Shown here piece after piece: positions 28,144-38,641 of a stretch of 64,000 nt of DNA. Source of the DNA: JAMQPK01 sp963761975 (GTDB lineage: Bacteria; Acidobacteriota; Vicinamibacteria; Vicinamibacterales; JAMQPK01); the NCBI GenBank assembly GCA_963761975.1, contig CAVXIR010000007.1, positions 806,001 through 870,000 of the forward strand, written 5' to 3'. Position numbers and translations under genes: made by a program. Positions within the stretch are counted from its first letter, which is position 1; every line of letters starts with the position of its first letter. The notes below the pieces were generated by a model. It made no database searches. It was not told the DNA's origin and saw only the letters and a program-made list of their open reading frames with translations.

Positions 28144-28836
28144 TGGCCATAAACGATTCGATTCTCAGCGACCAGGTCGCCTATTACCGCGCACGGGCCG
28201 GAGAGGTACGATCAGTGGTTCCTTCGAGAGGGACGTTACGATCGAGGGGCCGAACATCGCGGCGAGTGGCTGGGTGAGGTGGAGATCATCACACGGGAGC
28301 TCAGCGGCACGATCACGGATTGCAATGTGCTGGAACTGGCGTGCGGAACCGGGCTATGGACCGGGCAATTAGCCAGAGAGAATCGCAGCGTCTTGGCCGT
28401 GGACGCGTCGCCCGAGGTCATCGCCATCAACCGCAACAGGGTGCATGCGGGCAACGTGCAATACGAAATCGCTGACATCTTCTCGTGGACCGCGCGGGCC
28501 CAGTTCGATGCGGTGTTCTTTGCGTTCTGGCTGTCGCACGTCCCGGCAAGCCGGTTCGAGGAGTTCTGGAACACTGTCCGGAGCGCCGTCAAGCCGGGGG
28601 GACACGTGTTTTTTGCGGACAGCCTGCTGGAGCAGACGTCGACAGCGAAAGATCATCCCGTCGTAGACGATTCTGGCGTGGTGCGTCGGAGGCTGAATGA
28701 CGGACGCGAGTTCGAAATCGTGAAGGTGTTTTATGAGCCTTTGGAACTCGAAAGTCGCCTGACAACGTTGGGCTGGCGAGGGACCGTGCGCGCAAGTGGC
28801 AAGTTTTTCCTGTATGGTTCCCTAGGCCCGGGATGA
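28143..28836 (+). pseudogene. Class I SAM methyltransferase with damaged 5' end
   Basis: The catalytic core is intact from 28279 (GTG): SAM motif I VLELACGTGLWTG, then VLAVDASPEVIAI and WLSHVPASRFEEFW. Upstream, family-like N-terminal sequence is readable in two frames. The first is AINDSILSDQVAYYRARAGE, and from 28207 the second is YDQWFLREGRYDRGAEHRGE. An extra G at 28206 separates them. No start codon precedes the first part, because the REP-like element ends exactly where it begins. Expression from 28279 would lack about 45 residues that normally cover the SAM site. The 3' end is 17 bp from the convergent methyltransferase. Confidence 0.7.
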
Positions 28837-28853
28837 TCGGTCAGATCGCCGGC

Positions 28854-29618
28854 TCAGGCCGCTATGCCGTAGGTCCCGTACACGCGAAGATCGGAGCAAA
28901 GGCGCGACGTAGGATCACTGGCAAGCGTGTCGCGGATTCGAGCGAGACCAGCCGAGAACTCATCGATCGTCAGCACGGCGAGCTGCGACGTAAGGCCTGG
29001 CGTAATCATCCCACTGTCCAACGCCGCGTCGACAGAGATATCGCCCGGCAGGTGTTGTACTTTGCAACTATAGGTATCTACGAATCCTGCGGCGGTCATC
29101 CACTCGCGGATCTGATCGCAGGAAGGGTAGCGTTGCTTGTCGATGTCGAGCGTCCCATCGAAATAATCGTAGACCCACCATCGATCCACACCACTATGCG
29201 GATCGAGCGCAATCATCATCAGCGAGCCACCAGCTCGAAGCACGCGCCGTGCTTCGGCGATCGCCTGGCGTTTGTCGGCAAAGTGGTGATGGGCGTTGAT
29301 GCAGAAGAGTCTGTCGAATCGGCCGTTCCGGAACGGCAGATGCTCTGCCCGTGCGCGAATGAGGCAGCCAGACATCAGTTTTGATTGTGCGCGTGAAAGC
29401 ATCGACCACGACGGATCGATGCCGACGGCGCTGACATTCTGATCCTGGAGCCGCCGGATCCAGTGTCCCGTCCCGCACCCGACCTCGAGGACGCGCTGCG
29501 CGGTGCTGCCGACGAACTCGATCAGAGCGGCATCGATGCCGCTGTAGTCGTCCTCCTCATAGCGCTGATCGTATGTAGCGGCAACGTCGTCGTAATTTGT
29601 ATGTCGCACCGTCGACAA
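28854..29618 (-). CDS. Class I SAM-dependent methyltransferase
   Basis: A 254-residue Methyltransf_11-type enzyme. The SAM motif I VLEVGCGTGHWIRRL is at about 43-57, motif II DPSWSMLSRA at about 68-77, and INAHHHFADKRQAIAEARRV at about 106-125. The substrate is unknown. The protein opens YDDVAATYDQRYEEDDYSGI, as in many small-molecule methyltransferases. The ATG-less start is either TTG 29618 or GTG 29609; neither has a clear ribosome-binding site. It is convergent with the damaged methyltransferase at 28143 but not closely similar to it. Confidence 0.85.
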   Translation of the reverse strand: MSTVRHTNYDDVAATYDQRYEEDDYSGIDAALIEFVGSTAQRVLEVGCGTGHWIRRLQDQNVSAVGIDPSWSMLSRAQSKLMSGCLIRARAEHLPFRNGRFDRLFCINAHHHFADKRQAIAEARRVLRAGGSLMMIALDPHSGVDRWWVYDYFDGTLDIDKQRYPSCDQIREWMTAAGFVDTYSCKVQHLPGDISVDAALDSGMITPGLTSQLAVLTIDEFSAGLARIRDTLASDPTSRLCSDLRVYGTYGIAA

Positions 29619-29738
29619 CCGACGCGATCTTAGTCTGTTCGCAATGATGCGCGCGACGTGAACTCATCCCGGTCCGGACCGAGCGACCGTTTCTGCATAT
29701 AGGCTTCTGGCGATTCGCGAGTTCAGATCGCGGCACCC

Positions 29739-29796
29739 TTAGACTCCCAGACTCGCAGACTCCAAGACGTCTAGACTCTCAGACTTCGTCGACTCC
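29739..29796. repeat. AGACTC word array abutting a start codon
   Basis: AGACTC or a one-base variant recurs about seven times (AGACTCCC, AGACTCGC, AGACTCCA, AGACGTCT, AGACTCTC, AGACTTCG, GACTCC). The array ends at the base before the ATG of the EamA gene at 29797 and so replaces any ribosome-binding site. Confidence 0.75.
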
Positions 29797-30477
29797 ATGC
29801 TTTCTCTAGGTCTTCTCCTCGCCCTCCTATCCGCCCTCGTGTGGGGCAGCGGCGATTTTGTCGGCGGTGTCGCGACTCGACGCGGTAGCCAGTTTCAGGT
29901 GCTGGCGCTGTCCGCGTTTTCCGGAGTGATCCTGTTGTTGGCGCTGGCGATCGTGCGCGAAACGTTGCCGCCACCATCGAGCCTGGCGTGGGCAGGTGTG
30001 GCCGGCCTGACAACAGCGGTGGGCATCACGTCGCTCTATCTCGTGACGCGGACGCCTTCAGGTGAGCAGATCTCTTCGAGAAGCCTGAAACTTGCGCTGC
30101 TCGCCGGAACAGGATTCGGTGCCTTCCTGATCATAATCGCGCAGGTCGGGGGGCGACTCGTGTTTGTTCCGCTGGCGGTTGCGCGGACCGTCACGCTGCT
30201 GACGGCGCTCTTGTTGTTGAGACTGCGCGGGGCGACTCTTCCATCCCCGGCTTCAAATCAGATGGCGCTCCTCGCCGGCGTGCTCGACGCTGGTGGAAAT
30301 GTGTTCTTTGTGCTGGCGCAGCAGCACACTCGGCTGGACGTTGCCGCGGTGCTGTCGTCGTTGTATCCGGTCGCAACGGTCGCCCTTGCCAGCGTGGTAT
30401 GGAAAGAGCGCGTCTCAGCCTCACAGTGGGCCGGCATCGCCGCCTGTCTTGTGGCTGTCGCGCTGATGGCGGGCTGA
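29797..30477 (+). CDS. EamA/DMT-family transporter with an internal deletion
   Basis: A 226-residue membrane protein with about eight hydrophobic helices. EamA proteins usually have ten helices and about 280-300 residues. The first repeat opens normally (LLLALLSALVWGSGDFVGG) and runs to VGITSLY, then continues directly with LVTRTPSGEQ, a sequence expected at the end of the first EamA repeat. About 55-65 residues (two helices) are therefore missing in frame. The second repeat is complete (LLAGVLDAGGNVFFVLAQQH to WAGIAACLVAVALMAG). The gene may be non-functional despite its open frame. Its 3' end overlaps the peroxiredoxin gene by 57 bp, convergently. Confidence 0.75.
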   Translation: MLSLGLLLALLSALVWGSGDFVGGVATRRGSQFQVLALSAFSGVILLLALAIVRETLPPPSSLAWAGVAGLTTAVGITSLYLVTRTPSGEQISSRSLKLALLAGTGFGAFLIIIAQVGGRLVFVPLAVARTVTLLTALLLLRLRGATLPSPASNQMALLAGVLDAGGNVFFVLAQQHTRLDVAAVLSSLYPVATVALASVVWKERVSASQWAGIAACLVAVALMAG

Positions 30478-31032
30478 AAGGGACAGCCAGGCAGCGACTT
30501 CCTCTGCATGTGAGTCGGGCGGGAATACCGGATAGAACACGTGCTCGATGCGGCCGTCACGAATCATCAACGTGAGGCGCCTGACGAGCGTCATCCCTGC
30601 AATCGTGAACGTGGGGAGCTCGAGTGCGCGCGTCAACGCGAGCGCCGCGTCGCTGAGCAATTCGAACGGCAGATGAAGACGAGCGACGACTTCCTGTTGG
30701 TAGCCGGTGTCCTGAGTACTCAATCCATAAACGTCGGCACCGAGAGCCCGCAACTCGGCGTGATGATCGCGAAATCCGCACGCTTGCGGCGTGCAGCCGC
30801 GCGCTCCGGGAACATCATCCCAGCCGGCCGGTGGGTCCTGGTCCGGTACCCCGGTCCGCGGATAGCAATAGACGAGGGTGCGGCCGGGCAGCACTGAGAG
30901 GTTCACCTCCCGATGCGCCGTCGATGCCAGCGCAAGCGATGGCACGCGCATGCCAGGCAGATGTCGGCACGCCCCGTCATCGATCGGGACAGGTAGACCA
31001 ACAGGAAGTTTGTAGAGATCGTCGGTGCGCAT
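30421..31032 (-). CDS. PrxQ/BCP-like peroxiredoxin
   Basis: A 203-residue AhpC/TSA-fold protein. The motif RGCTPQACGFRDHHAEL (about residues 77-94) has the peroxidatic Cys and a second Cys five residues on, the BCP/PrxQ spacing. VYCYPRTGVP and VYGLSTQD are the flanking fold elements. It would reduce peroxides using thioredoxin-type donors. Start 31032 is preferred over TTG 31044 because TGAGG lies 7 bases before the ATG. The last ~20 residues (after WLSLSA) extend past the usual fold end and overlap the 3' end of the EamA gene. Confidence 0.85.
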   Translation of the reverse strand: MRTDDLYKLPVGLPVPIDDGACRHLPGMRVPSLALASTAHREVNLSVLPGRTLVYCYPRTGVPDQDPPAGWDDVPGARGCTPQACGFRDHHAELRALGADVYGLSTQDTGYQQEVVARLHLPFELLSDAALALTRALELPTFTIAGMTLVRRLTLMIRDGRIEHVFYPVFPPDSHAEEVAAWLSLSARHQRDSHKTGGDAGPL

Positions 31033-31171
31033 TGGATACCTCAAATGTCTGCCGTTCGGCAGACAAACCCGACAACAGTCCGATGCTGAGTAGAACTTAC
31101 GATTTTAACTACCGGAAACAGGGGATATCACGTGTCTCATTCCGGGCATGGCCGTTGCTGTCTGAGCGGCC

Positions 31172-34100
31172 ATGCTCACTGCCGCAGGCCTGTTCGGCCC
31201 CCCACAGACACGCGTCTCGCGATTCTCTTTCATCTGGCGTTTAGCGTTCATCATTCATCTCGTTCTCGGCCCGCTCTTGCTGTCGGGGTCGGCCGTATTA
31301 TACGCGCAGGAGACATGGACGACCCTTCCGACGATTCCCACGTCGGAGGACACGTCCACGACGGTCCAGTCCAAGCTGTGGTTCCATGGGCACACGTGGT
31401 GGGCCATCCTCCCATCCAGCACGCCAAGCAGCGGCACGTGGTTGTACCGCCTCGAGGCCAACAACACGTGGACGCAGGTGCTCAAAGTGTCGAGCATGAA
31501 AGGCCGATCCGACGCCAAGGCCGTCGGGAATCTCACGCACGTGCTCATCGTCGGCAGCAATGCGCAAGTCGTCACGATCGAGTGACGTGCCCGCACTTCA
31601 GACCTATCGCCTGTGGCCCGTGAATCCCACGCCAGCGTCGGTCTTCGTCGGCGAAACGGGAAGCCTCGAAGTCGACTCCACCGGCCGGCTGTGGCTCGCC
31701 ACGGATCATTTCAATTGGGTGTATGTGTATTACGCCGATTATCCGTACACGACCTTCAATGGTCCGATCATCCTGACCGATCAAACCAATTTGGGTGACG
31801 TCAATCAGATAGTGTCGTTCCCGAACAACACGATCGGTGTCTTCTGGGGAAATGGAATCCTCGAACATTTTGGATTCAGGGTGCACGTCGACGGGACTGA
31901 TCCAACGGTCTGGCTCGAGGATGAAACGCCCGGTTCGGCATATGCCGGCCAGGAGATGGCCGACGACCACATCAATCTCGCAGTGGGAGCGGATGGGAGC
32001 TTGTACGCGGCTCTCAAGGCGAAGCACCCGTCCACGACCGTTCACCCAGTGTATTTGATGGTGCGCCGCCCGAACCCCAGCGGACCTGGCGGCACGTGGG
32101 ACAACACGCTGTACCCCATTGACGCGATCACCCCCGGCGAGAGCGAATCTGGCAGTGGCCGACGGCCACTCGTGGTGGTGAACGACGACACGAACACCTT
32201 GCGCGTCTTCTATCACGATTCCGGCGGCAGGATTTACTTCAGAGAGTCTGAGGCAGACGACATCGCATTCGGTCCACGTAATCAAGTCTTGAACGGTGGA
32301 TTCGAGTATGTGACCAGCACGAAAGAACGCTGGTCCGGCCGGCTCGTTGTGCTGGCGACGAACAATGGCACTGGCGGGATACTCATTTCCACCGACCCCG
32401 GCCTGGTCGGCCAATGGAAGATGGACGAAGGTAATGGCGCCATTGCAAAAGACGCGTCGGGATGGGGCAACCACGCCAGCCTGATTGGATCGCCGACGTG
32501 GTCGCCAAGCCCAAAAGAACTGGCCATTGGTTTCGACGGTTCCACGAGCTATGGCGTCGTGTCCGATCAATGGGCGCTCGATCCGACGACCAGCCTGACG
32601 CTTTCAGCGTGGATCAAACCAGAGGCCCAGGGCAGCCTCGACATCATCAGCCGGGCAACGGCCGGAAGTCTCGATGGCTACGCCTTGTCGCTGACGCCGT
32701 CGAATGCCCCGACGAACCCTCGCACAGTTGTGATGCAGCTGAACGAGGCGAGCTCGGGCAACACCTATAGCGTCAACTCAACCACGCAGTACCCGACCAA
32801 CGGAACCACGTGGATGCACGTTGCGGCCACCTATGACGGCACCGCAATGCGCATGTATATCAACGGCGAAGAAGAGCAGTCCGAGCTCGGGCCACCCTCA
32901 ATCGCGGCCAATCTCATCAACGTGGGTATCGGGGCGCAAGCCAACGGCGCTCGCAAATTCCGTGGACAACTGGACGACGTGCGAATCTACCGGCGGGCGC
33001 TGAGTGCCGTCGAGATTACCGAGCTGTCGAGAGTGCCGTTCGGCGATCTGTCCATCACGAAGAGCGACGGCATTTCGAACATCTTGGCCGGCCAGTCGGT
33101 CACCTACACCATACAGGTCAACAATGCTGGTCCGGATGGTGTGCGAGGAGTTGTGACAGATGTGCTGCCGTCCAGACTGACAGCAGCGACCTGGACGTGC
33201 ACCTCCACCGGCGGCGCAGACTGCACGAACAGCGGAACGGGTGGGCTCAACGACGTCGCGGACTTACCGGTCGGGAGCAGCGTCACGTATTCACTCACGG
33301 CGACGGTGAGTGCAGGGCCGGCCGGAACCCTCGTCAACACGGCCACGGTGTCGGCCACCAACGGCATCGATCCGCAGCCGAACAATAACAGCGCGACCGA
33401 CACGGACAGTATTCAACAGCCTCCTGCGCCGCAGATTCTGACGCAGCCGACCAACGTGACGGTCACGGCTCCGCAACCGGCAACGTTCACTGTTGAGGCC
33501 AGTGGCCCGGCGCCGCTCAGCTATCAGTGGCGGCGCAATGGATCGAACATCGCGGGCGCCACGAGTGCGACGTACGTTCGCACGCCGACGGCCGTCAGTG
33601 ACAGCGGGTCGACTTACACCGTAGTCGTGTCGAATGGTGGCGGTAGCGTCACGAGCACGGCAGCCACGCTGACGGTGAGCCCAGCGCCCGTTCCGCCGAG
33701 CATCACGACGCAACCGGCGAGCACGATGGCCTTCGAACCGAACGGGGCATCGTTCTCGGTGACGGCCACGGGGACGTCGCCCCTCAATTATCAGTGGCGA
33801 CGCAACGGGGTTGCCATCCCTGGCGCCACTGGCACCAGCTACGTCGTGAGTCCAACGACTGCTGGCGACAACGGCGCGTCCTTCACGGTCGTCGTCTCGA
33901 ATACAGCGGGCAGCGTCACCAGTTCGGCCGCCACGCTTTCCGTGTTCGGCAGCGGGAGCGGCACGGTGACACTCGTCGAAGCACACTTCGACAGCGATGC
34001 GAATGGCTTTGCGTATCTCGACGACACCTTCCGCGGCTCAAATCAACCGAGCTATGCAAATGGGACCTACCTGTCAAGCGGTGGCTTCACGACCGGGGCC

Positions 34101-37100
34101 CTGCAAGTAACGGTCGGCGGTATCAACAGCCAGAACGTTTTGAACATGTCGGGCGGTTGGCGGCGTAGCTTCACGATCGGGAGCGCCGTGCCTCTCGCGC
34201 TGGTGTTCAGGCATCGCCTGACCGAACTGCCAACCTACGAGACCGACGAGTTCACTCAGACGCTGGTGACGCTCGACGGCGTGTTGCGCGGGCTGTCGCC
34301 CAACGACTACATCGCCCAGGTCGTGGGCGGCGGTCCGACCACGACAGGCTGGCAGCTGGTGCAGATCGATCTCGGCACCGTGGGGCCCGGCACACATGTG
34401 CTGACACTCGGCGCATACAACAACAAGAAGAGCTACCACGACGAGTCTGCCGAGGTGCTGATCGACGACGTGCTGGTGCTGGCGAATACCGGAGGAAGCG
34501 GGCCTCCGAACGTCACGACACATCCGTCAAGCGTCACCGTGACGGCGCCGAACGGTGCCAACTTTACGGTTGGGGCGACTGGCACGGCACCGCTCAGCTA
34601 TCAGTGGCGGCGGAACGGCTCGGCCATATCCGGTGCGAACGGCACCTCGTTTAACCTCGCGTCGACGACGATGAGCGACAACGGGGCCACGTTCGATTGC
34701 GTCATCACCAACGGCGCAGGCAGCGCCACCAGCTCGGCCGCTACGCTCAGTGTCAACTCGGGAGCGACGGCACCGACCATCACGACACCTCCTGCGAGCA
34801 CGACGGTGACGGCGCCTGCGGGTGCAACGTTCTCCGTGGTCGCCGCGGGAACGGCGCCACTGAGTTATCAGTGGCGGCGTAACGGGGCAGCCATTCCGGG
34901 TGCAACCAGCTCGTCGTACACGCTTTCGTCGACTGTGCTCGGCGACAACGGCGCGTCGTTCACCGTCTTTGTGTCCAACAGCGTGGGGAATGTCACCAGC
35001 GCGCCGGCCACGTTGACGGTCAATTCGGGCTCTGTGGCGCCTTCGATCACCACGCAGCCATCTGCGCAGTTCGTTACTGCCCCCACTGGAGCAACCTTCT
35101 CGGTCAGCGCGACCGGTACGGCACCGCTCAGCTATCAGTGGCGGCGCAACGGCGGGCCCATTCCCGGTGCAACAAACAGTTCGTACACGCTGACGCCGAC
35201 CGCACTCGGAGACAACGGCGCATCGTTCGATGTCGTCGTCTCCAATTCGGCGGGGAACGCCACGAGCACGGCCGCTATGCTGACCGTCTCGAGTGGCGGC
35301 GGTGGCGGAACGACGACGCTCGTCGAGGCGCACTTCGACGGCGACGCCAACGGCTTCACCTATGCCGACGATCTGTTCCGCGGCACGAACGCGCCTAACT
35401 ATGCCAGCGGTGCGTATATCGCCAGTGGTGGCTTCGCCGGCGGTGGTCTGCGGGTCCAGGTCGGCGGTGTCAACAGCCAGAACATCTCGAACATGTCTGG
35501 CGGTTGGACGCGCAGCTTCACGTTGCCAAGCGCAGCGCCTGTGACGCTGACATTCCGTCAGCGATTGACGGAACAGCCAACCTACGAGACCGACGAGTTC
35601 GTGCAAATGCTCGTGAGCCTCGACGGCGCTCTCCGCGGCGTGTCGCCGAACGACTACGTTGCGCAGGTCGTTGGTGGAGGACCGACCACGACTGGCTGGC
35701 AGCTCGTGCAGATCGATCTCGGTACGCTTGGGGCCGGAAATCACGTTCTGGCTCTTGGCGCCTATAACAACAAGAAGAGCTACCCTGACGAATTCGCCGA
35801 GGTCGTTGTCGACGATGTTCTGGTGGTGCAGGGGGGTGGATCCTCCGCGACGCCGCCGAGCATCACGACATCGCCGGCCAATGTGACGGTCACGGAAAAT
35901 ACGCAAGCCACTTTCTCGGTGGTTGCGACCGGCACGGCGCCGCTCGGTTATCAGTGGCGGCGTAACGGCTCGACCATCGCTGGCGCCACCAACTCGTCGT
36001 ACGTCATTGCGTCTGCCGCAATGAGCGACAACGGTGCGTCCTTCGACGTCGTCGTCTCGAATACCGCGGGGAACGCGACCAGCGCGTCGGCCACGCTGAC
36101 GGTGAATGCCGCTCCAGTCGCGCCGACCATCACGACTCAGCCTGCGAATGTCACGGTCACGGCTGGGTCGCCGGCCTCGTTCTCTGTCGCGGCGACGGGG
36201 ACGGCGCCGCTGAGCTATCAGTGGCGGCGTAACGGCTCGAATATGGCTGGCGCGACTGGCTCGACCTACACAATATCGTCACCAGTGATGGGCGACAACG
36301 GTGCGGTGTTCGACGTTGTCGTTTCGAATGTTGCCGGCAACGCGACGAGCGCGTCGGCGACGCTCACGGTCAATGCGGCGCCGGTTCCGCCCAGCATTAC
36401 GACGCCGCCGGCGAGCCAGACAGTGACGGCGGGTTCCCAGGCCGCCTTCTCAGTGACCGCCGCCGGCACGGCGCCGCTGAGCTATCAGTGGCGGCGCAAC
36501 GGCAGCGACATTCCAGGTGCGACCGGTCAGTCGTACGTCATCGCATCGACGGTGCTCGCGGACAATGGCGCCACGTTCGATGTCATCGTGTCGAATTCAG
36601 CGGGCAACATCACGAGCGCCGCGGCGACGCTCACGGTGACGAGTGGTGGCGGAGGTAGCCCGACGCTCATGGAAGCACATTTCGATGCGGGAGCTGACGG
36701 GTTCGTCTATGCGGACGATCTATTCCGCGCGAGCCAGTGGCCCAACTTCGCAAACGGCACGGCGCTGGCGGCTGGTGGCTTCTCGGGCGGGGCCCTTCAG
36801 GTCATGCTGGGTGGAGTGAACAGCCAGAACATTCAGAAGATGTCGGGCGGATGGCAAAGCAGCTTCTCGCTGCCGAGCGCGGCGCCGGTGACGTTGTCAT
36901 TCCGGTATCGCCTGACCGGCAACAACGTCCGCAGCAATCGGTTCGGACAGATGCTGGTCAGCCTCAACGGTGTTTTGCGCGGCGTGCCGCCGAACGACTA
37001 CGTTGCGCAGGTGCTCGGTGGTCTGGGTGGGGTGACGTCTACCACCGATTGGCAACAGGTGCAGATCAGTCTCGGCACGCTGCCGGCCGGGACTCACGTT

Positions 37101-37187
37101 CTGTCACTCGGCGGTTACCAGAACGTTAAGAGCAACACGAACGAAACCGTTGAGGTGCTCATCGATGATGTGGTGGTGACGCAGTAA
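31172..37187 (+). CDS. Very large secreted multi-domain protein (LamG, DUF11-like, Ig, module A), one frame change
   Basis: The 5' part from ATG 31172 encodes a signal sequence (LAFIIHLVLGPLLLSGSAVL) and a beta region ending AQVVTIE at a TGA (31583-31585). An inserted G there (GAGTGACGTG for GAGTACGTG) explains the break, and the other frame continues VPALQTYRLWPVNPTPASVF for over 1,860 residues. Domains in order: propeller-like opening to about 32390, LamG (32395-33030, VGQWKMDEGNGAIAKDASGW), a DUF11-like repeat (33040-33415), two Ig, module A, three Ig, A, three Ig, A. Each Ig contains LSYQWRRNG or a close variant. No C-terminal anchor follows. The alternative that 31560 is the true start has no ribosome-binding site or signal peptide. 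Confidence 0.85.
33421..37187 (+). repeat. Protein-coding mosaic of eight Ig domains and three copies of module A
   Basis: Ig units of about 267 bp start near 33421, 33691, 34499, 34764, 35030, 35848, 36117 and 36384. Module A units of about 520-535 bp start near 33967, 35316 and 36659. A copies share EAHFD, GGWRRSF or a variant, ETDEF in two copies, PNDYVAQV and IDDVLV. A conserved DNA core (CTATCAGTGGCGGCG) marks nearly every Ig unit. Confidence 0.85.
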
Positions 37188-37201
37188 ACGGACAAGTCTT
37201 C

Positions 37202-37291
37202 GGAGTCTTGGGAGTCGAGGGAGTCTTGGGAGTCGAGAGAGTCGGAAGAGTCGAGAGAGTCGAGAGAGTCAACGGAGTCCTGGAGTCGAAA
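37202..37291. repeat. Array of about ten 9-bp units (RGAGTCNNN)
   Basis: Units such as GGAGTCTTG, GGAGTCGAG, AGAGTCGGA, AGAGTCGAG and AGAGTCAAC follow each other with a strict 9-bp period from 37202. The array begins 14 bp after the stop of the large Ig-domain gene. It runs in one direction only. Confidence 0.85.
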
Positions 37292-37467
37292 GAATCCTGG
37301 GGTCCGAGAGGTTAAGAGTTTCCGTCGACGTGGCGAAGCCGGAAGGTGGCCGTGCTCGCTGAGCTGTTTCGGGCGCCGGGGCGCTCGAACAAGAAAGGAG
37401 ACTCTATCGAGACTATCGAAACACTCATCCACGACCCGCTGGTGATGCCTTGAAGGGAGAAGAGCAT

Positions 37468-37493
37468 GCCGCGGTTGCAAGGGCAACCGCGGC
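37468..37493. terminator. Strong hairpin in the spacer after the Ig-domain gene
   Basis: A perfect 11-bp stem, GCCGCGGTTGC (37468-37478) and GCAACCGCGGC (37483-37493), with an AAGG loop. It may insulate the Ig-domain gene from the convergent GNAT gene. The rest of the 452-bp spacer (37292-37639) shows no supported gene. A 43-codon minus frame ending near 37525 is too weak to call. Confidence 0.5.
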
Positions 37494-37639
37494 GCACCAG
37501 CTGTCGCCAGGAGGTCATCATTCATGAAGTGTCATCGATATTCACATCGAACCGCATGCTGGCCGCGACATCGTCGTGCCAGAGTCTGGGCGTGCCGTTT
37601 CGGAGCCTTGTGGCACCGATGCGCAGCGATCCGCAATGG

Positions 37640-38152
37640 TCAACATCGCGCATCTGCTGATTCGTCGCGATCGAATCGCTTTGTCAGGACTTCCAGATAG
37701 CCGTCGAATCCAACCACACAATACAGCCGTCTGGCGGTGTGATTTCCGCTGAGCACGCCGATGCGCAGCTCACTTGCACCTAGCTCACGGGCGTATCGCT
37801 CGGCGGCGGCGAGCAGCGCACCGCCGAATCCGCGTCGACGAAAGGGCTCGAGGACGACCAGGTCGCTGATAAGCGCGAACTCGCCGGGCGGCTCGTCGAG
37901 CTCGTGGAACGGTACTCGCGCCAGCACCGTAACGAACCCCACAACAAGGCCCGTGCATTCGACAATAAGGATGCGGCCGGCAAAGTCGCGACAGCGAGTC
38001 AGCATCTGCGCCAGATACTCGGCGGCCATTGATGCACCGGGCCTGAGGCGAGGATCGATCTGACGCTCGTGGTCCTGCAGCGCAACAATACATGCGCGAA
38101 CGGCGGGAGCGTCGCTGTCTCGGTACTCTTTGATAAGCCCGTCGTGGCTCAT
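37640..38152 (-). CDS. GNAT-family N-acetyltransferase
   Basis: A 170-residue acetyltransferase. Motif A, with the acetyl-CoA pyrophosphate loop, is FRRRGFGGALLAAAERYARE at about 104-123. The preceding strand is GEFALISDLVVLEPF, and the C-terminal HTARRLYCVVGFDGYLEVLT is the usual motif B. The substrate is unknown. The ATG at 38152 lacks a clear ribosome-binding site, but the N-terminus (LIKEYRDSDAPAVRACI) aligns as expected for the family. Confidence 0.85.
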   Translation of the reverse strand: MSHDGLIKEYRDSDAPAVRACIVALQDHERQIDPRLRPGASMAAEYLAQMLTRCRDFAGRILIVECTGLVVGFVTVLARVPFHELDEPPGEFALISDLVVLEPFRRRGFGGALLAAAERYARELGASELRIGVLSGNHTARRLYCVVGFDGYLEVLTKRFDRDESADARC

Positions 38153-38641
38153 GGATGGGGGAGGGTAGCACGAGTCATCGCGTTCACCCGTGGGAACCTC
38201 AATCCCAGGAACGCGCGGCAGTGGAACAATAACCCATAAATCTCGGGGGATCTTGCCGGTACGCTGCTTGATACGCAGGAAGCCGTGAAGAGCGCCTGAC
38301 GGTGAGACACCGTGATATGCGCCAATCGTTGACTACCCCTTCCTCAACGATTCGCACAAACGGTGTTCGCCGTCAGGCCCACACTCGATGAACCGCCGGC
38401 CCGCACTATCCTCTGCACGGCATCGAAGCGTCGGCGTAAATCTGACGAGATAGCAAAAGACAATGACAGATCGTGTTCGCAGGTACGGTTACGAACAAAT
38501 TGTGTAAATAGTGCAGGTTCGTGAATCGGAGTCATGTTTCTCAATTGACGCGGACCTTTGACTCGCACATAATCCGCGCTTCGCGGCATTCCCACGTCAT
38601 TCACCGCGCAGTCAGACGATAACAACCGCCTGGTTTTCACG
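38153..38641. other. 489-bp spacer without a supported gene
   Basis: It lies between two divergent genes. A perfect 9-bp hairpin occurs at 38324-38352 (AATCGTTGA and TCAACGATT, 11-base loop). A 98-codon minus frame (38344-38640) has no ribosome-binding site and no coding-like composition, and is not called. Confidence 0.45.

Noticed and set aside
31560..37187. Treating 31560 as the start of an independent gene
   Set aside because: No ribosome-binding site or signal peptide; the preceding frame supplies both, and one inserted G explains the break.
37115..37525. Minus-strand frame rich in Asp-Ser (DSLDSQDS) repeats
   Set aside because: It is the translation of the 9-bp GAGTC array plus the antisense of the Ig-domain gene; there is no start signal and no family.
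38344..38640. 98-residue minus frame in the spacer before the zinc-ribbon gene
   Set aside because: No ribosome-binding site, no coding-like composition and no recognised motif.
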